Assembly: GCA_037783415.1 (NCBI GenBank)
Contig: JAZGTN010000046.1
Location: 3,602,501 to 3,666,500, forward strand
DNA from: Leptasterias polaris
Taxonomy: Eukaryota > Echinodermata > Asteroidea > Forcipulatida > Asteriidae
Direction: 5' to 3'
DNA length: 64,000 nucleotides
The notes under the pieces are model-generated. The model searched no databases. It was given only the letters and a program-made list of their open reading frames with translations, and was not told the origin of the DNA. Shown here piece after piece: positions 56,216 to 64,000 of the stretch. The position numbers and the translations under genes are program-made. Each line of letters starts with the position of its first letter. The stretch's first letter is position 1.

Positions 56216-57576
56216 TGGAGAAGCTCGCCGAGCTTGGTGTGAGCATCACGCATGAAAGAGTTCTTCAGATTTCTGCTGATATGGGAAATAGCGTGTGCCA
56301 ACTCCTACAGCTTGGAACAGGTTGTATGTCAACCAAAGCTGAAGCAGAACTTGTTTACTACATCCGCTGTTGACAATATCGATGTAAAATAAGAGTTCAA
56401 CAACAGCTAGAGGGTCTTTCCATGGAACTGGGATCTCATTGTTCCAGCACCCAAGACAACCTGATGACAGCACTGATCGTGGTCCAATCATTCTTGGTGG
56501 TGCACCTGGCATGAAGAAAGTCGCCGCTTTGTCAAATTACTACACCAATGTACCACCTGTTCAGGCAAGCGTAAAGGGGTTACCAGTTCCAGACATAGGT
56601 CTAACGTCTCTGGCTCGGGAGAAGACGTCCAGTGACGAAAGATGGCTCGAGCATGTGAGAGAGCACGTAGAAAACAAGACCACAACCTCTCGTGCTGATA
56701 ACATTTCTTGGGCAGCTAACCATGCTCACACCATGTCTCAATCAGCTCGTCCAATGTCCGTATCGGCTCTACTACCACTGTTTCGTGAGAGTGCTCACAC
56801 TGTGGCCATGATAAAACACCCAATGGATGTAATTATGAAGGCTGTGCAGCATACAAATCCTGGTCAAACTCCTGTCATCGCCTTTGATCAGCCATTTTTC
56901 GCAATTGCAAAAGAAATTCAGTGGAAATGGCACGAAAAATAAGGAGAGGACAAATTTGTTATTCTGTTTGGAGGGTTGCACATTGAAATGGCTGCAGCTG
57001 ATGCGGCACAGAGAGGGCACGACAGGATCCTAATCCGAACCGTTGATACAGATATCGTCGTACTTGCAGTTTTGGCAACTCAGAGACTTTCTGTGAAGAT
57101 ATGGTTATCCTTTGGAACAGGAAAGAGCTTGCGATTTTATCCCGGCGCATGACATAAACCACTGCTCTTGGCCCTGAGAAGTCTAAAGCCCTCCCCATGT
57201 TTCATGGCACTGACAGGATGCGACACTGTGTCAGTGTTTGCTGGGCTCACACATGCTCCATCTGAAGTCGGCCATTAACAAACAGATATAACCGAGTCTT
57301 GTATGAGCATTATTGCAAGATTCGTAATTTTGATAATTATGATCGCACAAGGGTAGTGACATTGATACAGCACAGCATGTTAGGCGTGCAGTGTACCAAG
57401 GAGCATTATGCTGGGGCCAGGCATTACATGCACAGCCTGAACTCCCATGCCCAAGTGAGTGGGGTTGGAGAGACATCTGACGGTCAGTTTAAACCATTTT
57501 GGACAACACTTCCGGAAGCTGCAAAGATCTGCAATGAACTTATCCGGTGTGGCTGCACAAAAGGATGCTTTACATG
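56200..57576 (+). pseudogene. Decayed gene of an unnamed repeat-encoded protein family
   Basis: Plus-strand pieces in order: EKLAELGVSITHERV with ISADMGNSVC (56213-56296), then after a shift an open block at 56439-56939. That block has GPIILGGAP, then a polar stretch, and HTNPGQTPVIAFDQPFFAIA. After a stop at 56940 the same frame continues as EDKFVILFGGLHIEMAA and RILIRTVDTDIVVLAVL to a second stop near 57150. A further block carries MALTGCDTVSVFAGL (57207-57251). A last shifted block ends in WTTLPEAAKICNEL and a broken cysteine tail (57500-57576). Two in-frame stops and at least two frameshifts disable it. I have seen this architecture in repeat-encoded proteins of invertebrates but know of no function. 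A DTD motif and GCDTV could be catalytic or structural. That is a guess. Confidence 0.65.
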
Positions 57577-57674
57577 ATCCTTCACATATTGTGTGTAGAC
57601 CTGTTAACTGATGATATGCTATGTTAATATATGTCTGTTACATAATCAGGAATTGAACAAAATGGCTTTTGGAT

Positions 57675-58160
57675 GGTGGCTATCTTGGAATATAAGATAG
57701 CTACCATAAATATTTAATGTCACAATTTGATTCCTAGACCACTAGAATGTGGTTATTGGCATTTAACGTGTGTATCCATATCTCTATTACCTAATCTCCA
57801 TTATACTAATATTGAGGAAAATAGTATCTGGATGGCGGCCATCTTGGATTTCAAGATGGCAGCCACAATTTTCAAATAAAATCACCATTGGATTCCTAAA
57901 ATATGAGTATAGGCGTTAAAACTGTATCGATATCTTTACTACTTAATGAGATATTGAGCAAAATAGTCTGCCGGTGGCGGCCATCTTGGATTTCAAGATG
58001 GCCGCCACATATTTTGGAAACATTTATGTCACCACTGGATTCCTACACCCCTAAAATGTAGGTATAGGCATTTCAACTGTCTCGATATCTGTAGTTAAGG
58101 AGATATTTCACAAAACAGGTCCACAATGGCGGCCATTTTGAAATCCAAGATGGCCGCCAT
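57675..58160. repeat. Right-arm array of four ATGGCCGCC palindromes
   Basis: Palindromes lie at 57675-57706 (decayed), 57834-57866, 57975-58008 and 58126-58160. Spacings are about 140-160 bases. The outer three mirror the three of the left arm. The fourth has no clear partner on the left, where the corresponding place (about 55995-56050) has been replaced by AAAAAAAGCACAGTTACC. Confidence 0.8.
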
Positions 58161-58285
58161 ACGAGGTGCAATTTCCGGTGGCCCCTGGACTAATTTTTTT
58201 TTTATATTGTTACTTTAACTATGTGCCAAGTTTCATGCTTTTAAGGGAAAGTGCACAATTAATCAGCTAAGCCGCCCCACTAATA

Positions 58286-58739
58286 TACAGTCTAGTCTGG
58301 CACCCTGCGTGCACTCATGCATATTTTTGGTTGTTGTGTTTTTTGTTGTTGTTTTTTCTTCTAAAATCGCAAGTCGCCGCAACACTCTCAATACATATAG
58401 TTCTGGCAAAAACCATAAATGAATTAGTTCTCTAATCCCCTGTGGAATGCTTGTTCCTGTATAAAAAATGTTGGGAAAACTTCATACAAAAGTTTTCAAA
58501 ACGCTGTTTGGTCACTTGTGACTCAAATCGGTACCACAAACATTATGACAACAAAACACACTGAGACCTTGATTTCAATTTGTTTTTAAACTGGGGATAA
58601 CAGGGGTTGAGATTTTTGTGCAGATCCATGCACAATTATTATGGTTTTTTTCTTTTATAGATATTTCTTCACCTCGTGAATGTTTTGTGTACATAGAGAT
58701 TCGCCTCTCGCACAAAGGACATATGGCTCCGGTCATGGT
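58286..58739. other. No gene recognised
   Basis: A TTGTTGTTG tract lies near 58329-58355. No termini or coding frame can be supported. Confidence 0.4.
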
Positions 58740-59499
58740 GACCAGACTATGACCTCATTATTGGTTGCCTTTGGTTGGCACTTTGGGCAATAAAAATGAA
58801 TATGAGAATATGGCTGGAAAGATATTTCAAAATTGATTCACATAAATATCCCTTAAAATTATGTGTTTTTTGTGTATACTATTATTTTATGGCAGTACAT
58901 TGTAGAACCAGTTTTTTTTGACTCCACAAAATGGCTAACTGTATGTTCCGCTGGTTGTCAAATTTATAGGCACTACTCACTAATAGACCCCTTGCATATG
59001 ACGTCAAACTCTTAAAAAGCGCCCTCACTGAGGCCAAAAAGCGCCCTCACTAAGGCCAAAGGAGGCAGATCATTGGACAATAGGTGTTCTTTGTGCGTAA
59101 AATCATGCGTGCGACCTCAGCGTCCGTGTAGCGTTTCGCGTTATGCAAGGGGTCTATTACGAATTGTGTGTATGAACAGCGCATTAATAGGATAAGGAGC
59201 AATCCAAACGGCAATATATTTTGAGGGATTTGGAGGTGCCTCTTTAATCACTGCCAATTAAAACACTAATAACATTAGTTGAGCTATGATCCTTAGTGTT
59301 GTCCTTGTATGCCTCCCTCTCGTGGTTAATCTTTTAAAAAAGTCACCTTTGAAACTACACAAAACCACATCATTTCAAGGGATATTATATGTGAATCATT
59401 AAATTCTACTTTAAGATATCTTTCCAACCATATTCCATTTCAAAACAAACGCTTTTTATAGCCACAAGCGCCCAATTAGAAGGAAGCGTGCCCCTTTAA
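58740..59499. mobile_element. Diverged relative of the 21.7-kb hairpin MITE, with a nested insertion
   Basis: The right arm at 59300-59495 carries AAAACCACATCATTTCAAG, AAGATATCTTTCCAACCATA and GAAGCGTGCCCC then TTAA (59496-59499), as in 21685-22076. The left arm (about 58797-58875) mirrors it, and the centre word TTTTTTGACTCCACAAAATGG is near 58915. The left TTAA and terminus are lost. The copy is split by 58983-59157. Confidence 0.6.
58983..59157. mobile_element. MITE with ATAGACCCCTTGCATA ends and TA duplication
   Basis: ATAGACCCCTTGCATA at 58983 is mirrored at 59142-59157, with TA at 58981-58982 and 59158-59159. TA duplication points to a Tc1/mariner-like origin. A direct repeat, AAAAAGCGCCCTCACT, occurs twice about 22 bases apart. 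There is no coding capacity. Confidence 0.8.
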
Positions 59500-59626
59500 G
59501 CACAAAACACTGCTTGCCAGAATAAGGTTACCAGCCAAAATACAAATTTACATTGTAGCAACCTGCTCATTTTTATTTAACAGAAATTTCTTCATCATTT
59601 TGGGCAGCTCTACGAAACTGGGTCCC
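59500..59626 (+). mobile_element. D-family MITE, partial
   Basis: CACTGCTTGCCAGAATAAGG, TTACCAGCCAAAATACAAAT and GGGCAGCTCTACGAAACTGG follow the family order. The left terminus is missing and the copy abuts the TTAA of the preceding element. Confidence 0.75.
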
Positions 59627-59755
59627 TATTGTGGGAGGTCAACTCTTTCAGCCTCGGTTTGCAATCGAGGTGGGCTACGTCACAATAAAGGTCAAATAAG
59701 GATAAGTCTCCATTGACCTAGATCAGAACCACGTGTTCTTTTCAATTTCATGAAG

Positions 59756-59912
59756 ACAATTATAGGCCCTTTTCGAAATCATGTCCTCGGCTTAGGGCTT
59801 TGGCTTATAGGCTCCCCTCAGTGTTGTGAAAACGTGTGCTTTCGGTACGGGGGTTCAAACGGTTGGGCGGAGCCTCAGCCGGAGCAAAAGCCGCAGTTTC
59901 AAAAAGGGGCAA
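59756..59912. mobile_element. Short MITE related to 45904-46040
   Basis: GGCCCTTTTCGAAATCATG and GGCTTAGGGCTTTGGC at the left pair with GCCGGAGCAAAAGCCGC and AGTTTCAAAAAGGGGC at the right. The centre contains GTTCAAACGG. Confidence 0.6.
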
Positions 59913-59939
59913 ATTGAAAGTGTAAGTCTTAATAGACCG

Positions 59940-60058
59940 TGATCAGCGGCTGCAGCTGCGGCTACGGTTGTGTAAGGGCGGCTACGGTTGTGTAAGGGCA
60001 GCCTGTATGCTTCAACGTAACGCAGCCACAGCCGTAGCCGGTTATTCGGAAACGGTCC
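59940..60058. mobile_element. Decayed relative of the 13.3-kb foldback MITE
   Basis: GACCGTGATCAGCGGCTGCA and GCTGCGGCTACGGTTG pair with CAGCCGTAGCCGG and TTATTCGGAAACGGTCC at the right. Near the left arm a 22-base unit, GGCGGCTACGGTTGTGTAAG, is directly duplicated. Confidence 0.7.
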
Positions 60059-60640
60059 TTGATAATGTCAGCCTTCCCTTCATGCATCAATAGTAATGAC
60101 TTTCGATTCAATCTATAAACAAATGGGACCGGACTTTTATCGACTTGCAATGCGAGAAAACAAATTAACCCTAATCTGTACACTCAGCGATAAGGTCAAA
60201 CCAATCACTCACTTTAAAGCTATCAAACTATAATCATCCTTATATAGTTTAACACTCCATGACACCATCAAAAAAATCATACGGTTACACCAACAGGCAC
60301 TTTTTAAGTGTCCGTTTGATATTGCGTGTAACACATTTTTCTTTTGGAGAACACAATCACTTTTAAATCGCCCTAACCATTGGATAATCTAGACCCTTGT
60401 GACTAAATAAAAGAATTTCTAGCAAAATTTCCTTTGAAATTAGCCCACATTTGTCTCTATTTATAGTTTTTACAAAATGGTTCATTTCACCTAGTAGTGG
60501 TAATTAGGTCCAAGGTTTAAAAGTATATTTAATTATTTAGTATTTATATGTTAATTATTTAGCTAATCATGCCCTACTAATGGGATACTTTGGAACACTA
60601 GGTGGCAGCAGACTTAATGTGGTCTGGCCTCCTGCGACCA
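60059..60640. other. No gene recognised
   Basis: AT-rich sequence with ATTTAATTATTTAG words near 60530-60560. No supported coding frame or paired termini were found. Confidence 0.4.
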
Positions 60641-60987
60641 GGGCCCAATTTCATAGAGCTGCTTAAGCACAAAAAGTAGCTAAGCACAACAATTTTTTGC
60701 TTACCAGAATAAGGTTACCAGCCAAACTACCATGTCGCATGTACAATTGTTGACTGGTATCCTGCTCATTTCTGCTTAGCAGACAAATGTTGAGCAATAT
60801 TTCATAGAGCTGCTTAAGCAGAAAATAATGCTTAAACTTTTCAGCTAAGCAAAAATAAGCAGGATACCATTTACAAATTGTACATGTAATAATAATTGTA
60901 TGTTGGCTGGTAACCTTATTATGGTAAGCATAATGTTGTTGTGCTTAGCATCTTTTTGTGCTTAAGTAGCTCTATGAAATTGGGCCC
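60641..60987. mobile_element. Two D-family units fused head to head
   Basis: GGGCCCAATTTCATAGAGCT at 60641 opens a normal unit, with CTTACCAGAATAAGGTTACC inside. Near 60801 the inner end (CATAGAGCTGCTTAAGC) leads into a second unit in inverse orientation that ends AGCTCTATGAAATTGGGCCC at 60987. The result is a 347-base palindrome. It looks like one unit inserted in, or duplicated beside, another. Confidence 0.85.
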
Positions 60988-63004
60988 TGGAAACTGGGTC
61001 AATTCGGACCCCAAGTATAAACAGAGTGAACTGCATCAGTCCACAAGCTGTCAATTGACCCTGTCAATTGACCCTTTAACCGTCTGAACAAATTTGTTAA
61101 CCGATTAACTGATTTTAAAACCAGAGTGACTCGTTATCACAACACCAAATAACCACCAGACTATTTGTTCCTCCCAGCCTCGTTTTGGTTACACGGTTCT
61201 TGTACATGAGAGACTACAAAATGCCTGCACCACGACTAAGGTTTATTACGCGATATTCCAAAGAGTTAATCAATTATTTATTTAATGAAATTTGTTTAAT
61301 GGTGCAAATTAGTTTCTGTCAGTTGTTTTTTAAAAAGGGGCGTGGTTGGAAATGGGGGGCTAGGACTTGAGCGTCATAGTTGATAGTTTCTGGGTCGCAA
61401 GGTTCCACTATTAAAATAACACTATTATGAGTCACCGTCAAATACGGTTGATCTACTGGAGTTTGAAGATGAAGGCGGGGCCTGCTTGGGGGGGGGGGGG
61501 GGGGGGGGGGTCAGACGCAATAAGGAACATAAAACAAGGCTCTCCCCTTCAGCCCAACTTCCTTCACACTAAACTCCGCCCTCAATTATTAGTAATAATC
61601 GTAATTGATAATGATATAAATCATAGTTCAGTAAATAATAAAATACTTTTTTTTTTTTAACAAAGGGGAAAATTGTCGAACTCATTAACTCACCCGTGGA
61701 TGTTTCCTCCCATGATTGTCCCTTTTGTCGTTGGAGAATGTGCCCGCTATGTCAACTTCGCACACCGGCTGATTATTGCCAACGTGTCAATGCCCTGTCG
61801 CCTCCCAACATCCAGCCACACTGCAGGCAAGCCAATAAGTCGGCCTTGAAACGCGCCGAGGCAAGCCACCCAACCCAGAGCCCCATACTTCCCCGGTTGT
61901 GCCACGCCTCTGTCCCCCGTGCTCCCAGGTGGCATATTCCACGGGTGCACCCGGTGTCGCCTCTTCCATTAATGTCACTAAAGCAGAGATGGAATCCAGC
62001 AGCTTTTTCGGGGCGTTGTGTGAGACTGCATTTATTACAATCTCTGTAGTCGTCCATGTTGTTTGTCAGCTCAGCAACGACGAGTCATCCAGATCGAAGA
62101 GAAAAGAAAAACGCGGGGGTGGACATCACAGCCGGGCGAGTCGAGACATTAAAGGAGCAAGGTGTTGCCTTTTGAATGATACCCGCTTAACTACCAGTCC
62201 AATTGACAACAAAAATGTCAATGTATTCGCCTTGGATTGTGCTACCTGAACTTTGACCCCGTTTACAGGAGAGCAATTTGTATTACCATTCATTGCTTGG
62301 CATTTTACTTTAAGAATAAATAATGATATGCAATAATTGTAATAGTAGCAGAGTCTTTCTCAAACTTCGAAACCTATAGCAAAAGTCTTTGAAAAAAGAC
62401 TGTGCTCTAGACCACATGTAACCTTTGTTTTAAAAAAGAGAGAACTCAGACATTTTTTGGCAGGCAAGAAACTACACTGGTCATCAGGGACATTTTTCAA
62501 ATTGTGTCACATATACATTCAAGAGTTATAAAAATAACGACTGAATAAGTTTGATACGGACCCCTCTCTTCATATCAAAAGTTGTAAAAATCAGACAGTG
62601 CATGCAATCTCCATAACATATCAGACTTAATGTTTTTATCCATTGAATTGTGTAAAAACTCATGCCTGCAGAAAAGCCCAGACTCTGTGACTCTTTTGTA
62701 AACATGTGATGTCACAAGATACACGGTCTATATGGTCAAATTATTAGGCCATACTTAATCACTCTTCACAGGTCATTTTGATGTTTGCAACAGCAACTGC
62801 TAATTCTTGTTTTCTCAAAAAATGCTATGCATAACTTGATGATGTTTTTATACTGCAATTTGAAGAGGGTGAGATGAAATCGAGGCTTATTTTACAATGG
62901 GCAGAACCATTGTCTCCATACCATACCCGATATGGGGGCGGAGGCGGACCACCCCCCCCCCCCCCCCCAACCCCATACCTTAACGCACTATTTTCAGCAT
63001 GTAC
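60988..63004. other. No gene assigned; G run, C run and GC-richer block
   Basis: G run of 23 at 61488-61510 and C run of 17 at 62952-62968. Near 61069-61090 TGTCAATTGACCC is directly repeated. Between 61690 and 62180 the sequence is GC-richer and overlapping frames on both strands stay open, but their products share no known domain. A run of T lies at 61649-61659. A fragment of repeat B (GCAGAGTCTTTCTC) occurs near 62347. Confidence 0.4.
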
Positions 63005-63115
63005 AGAAGTACCCCCCTAAAGTTCTTCTAAGAAATCCTGAGATTCCAAGCACACAATGAAGAAACAACAAAGGGGGAGGCGTACCACCACGCCCGATAT
63101 CGAGCGCCAAATATT
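63005..63115 (+). repeat. Dispersed repeat G, copy 3
   Basis: AAATCCTGAGATTCCAAGCA, CACAATGAAGAAACAAC and CCCGATATCGAGCGCC follow the same order as at 22080-22200, with an insertion in the middle. Confidence 0.65.
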
Positions 63116-63654
63116 GTCTCAACCTTAGATACCTTTATCACGCTGCTAACCATCTTTGACTAGTTCCCCGTCTTCAAAAACAACACTTAACACCTATACT
63201 CGCATTATACCGGAAAGGGTTCAGACTATTAACTGGTCCCTCCAGCCTCGGTTTGGTTTAGACAGAAGACTATAACACTAGCTGCAGCATGATTGCTATA
63301 CAGGGAACCAGGCGATCTGACTGCAACGAGAGATCACATTGGAACGTGTGACGTCAGTTTTGTAGCATAATTATAGTGGAACAAGACTAGTGACGTCAGT
63401 TTTTGTAGACTTCACGCCCACCTCACACAGACTGAGTCTCGTGGCTCAGATTACCGCGGAATTCTGCGCTTATGGTCACCAGCGAAATATAACGTGCGAA
63501 TATAACGTGCGAAGTAAGCATGCACAGACAAAAGCATTATTTCCTTTCCAAAAATATTTACATTAAGAGCAAATTATTTTGCAATATTTTCTGCATAAAG
63601 AAGTGTAAGCACCAACAAAATACACAACAAAATACACAACAAAATTACTCTATA
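63116..63654. other. No gene recognised; D-related start fragment
   Basis: Near 63440-63480 CTCGTGGCTCAGATTACCGC and GAATTCTGCGCTTATGG match the left third of the D-related element at 27655. A short tandem ATAACGTGCGAA lies near 63488-63512 and AATACACAACAAA is repeated near 63619-63645. Confidence 0.5.
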
Positions 63655-63795
63655 ACTAGATTACCAGCCAAAACACCTTATCCGAGTAGGCCTTACTATA
63701 ATTTGTGAATGGTCCCTTTGCTTATTTTTGCTTGTTTAGCCTAAACAATTATAGCAGATTTGTAATGCTTAATTAGGCAGCTCTATGAACTCAGT
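63655..63795 (+). mobile_element. D-family MITE, partial and diverged
   Basis: AGATTACCAGCCAAAACACC, TTGCTTATTTTTGCTTGTTTAG and GCAGCTCTATGAACTCAG follow the D order. The left terminus and centre are lost. Confidence 0.65.
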
Positions 63796-64000
63796 TCCCT
63801 GTAATGCCACACTGACTCGTTGACCACTGATTGTCTTTTTAGGAGACAGCGGTTGTCGCTTTAAGCGTTCACAAAATCCTCTTTCGGAAGAAAACAACCA
63901 TCCGTATTCAAGAAGACGAGTTGGTGTTTTTCTTCTCTTGATAATTCGTACGGCTCTCGCAAAATCTTTTTTTGCAAAAAATAAGTTAGTGGCCTGACGT
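63796..64000. other. No gene; start of repeat B at the window edge
   Basis: The final bases TTAGTGGCCTGACGT match the beginning of repeat B (compare 25800 and 36863). The copy continues beyond the window. Confidence 0.5.

Larger units (their letters stand above)
55428..58285. mobile_element. 2.9-kb element with ~0.6-kb inverted arms and a broken gene inside
   Basis: The left arm (about 55428-56215) and the right arm (about 57500-58285) are reverse complements over most of their length, starting at GGCTTAGCT and CTTTCCCCTAAAAGCATG. Each arm contains several ~155-base units centred on ATGGCCGCC palindromes. The inner edge of each arm carries the same 3' gene end (a Cys-rich tail). Between the arms lies one copy of a gene with stops and frameshifts. 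The structure could come from an inverted duplication of a longer element's 3' end. I cannot place it in a named superfamily. Confidence 0.75.

Noticed and set aside
61696..62249. Overlapping frames of 60-117 codons on both strands
   Set aside because: GC-rich block where stops are rare. The products share no conserved residues and compete with each other.

Overview
The window is repeat-dense eukaryotic DNA, most likely from an echinoderm and plausibly a sea star. The host guess is an inference. It rests on the mix of short TTAA-flanked inverted-repeat elements, a THAP-domain transposon exon, a tRNA-derived SINE and Ty3/gypsy and non-LTR remnants, and on repeat families I associate with asteroid genomes from memory. 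There is no operon structure, no rRNA, no functional tRNA and no CRISPR. I see no complete host protein-coding gene. The most convincing open frames are parts of mobile elements. One or two short stretches on the minus strand (43.6-43.8 kb and 52.2-52.4 kb) could be host exons, with low confidence.

Layout. 2.0-3.7 kb is a 1.65-kb element with CACTG termini and a large internal palindrome. 5-10 kb holds older dispersed repeats and unannotatable sequence. 10.2-10.7 kb is an AGC/AGT trinucleotide tract. 11.6-14.5 kb carries foldback elements, two with recognisable 6-bp target duplications, and a tRNA-derived SINE. 18-22 kb is a cluster of TTAA-flanked elements, including a 1.46-kb Kolobok-like element whose first exon encodes a THAP domain. 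23.7-25.2 kb is the gag and start of protease of a Ty3/gypsy retrotransposon with its tRNA-Pro-type primer-binding site. 27.9-28.9 kb is a ~155-bp tandem array split by a 5'-truncated non-LTR element. 31-43 kb has more MITEs, a GTCGAC-rich array and a 104-bp tandem satellite. 43-52 kb is poorer in recognisable repeats. 52.6-53.8 kb has two inverted-repeat elements. 55.4-58.3 kb is a 2.9-kb element with ~0.6-kb inverted arms built from ATGGCCGCC palindromes around a broken gene. The rest is MITEs and SINE-like debris.

How the parts relate. At least four short-element families (called A, C, E and the 21.7-kb hairpin) and the THAP-encoding element all sit between TTAA duplications and start with the same AAGG motif. 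A THAP transposase of Kolobok type may therefore have mobilised all of them. Several elements are nested (A split by a foldback, E split by B, C split by another MITE, the tandem array split by a non-LTR element), which gives a relative order of insertion. Family letters used below are local names: A, C, E (TTAA-flanked), B (GTGGCCTG start), D (GGGCCCAATTTC termini), F, G and H (other dispersed repeats).
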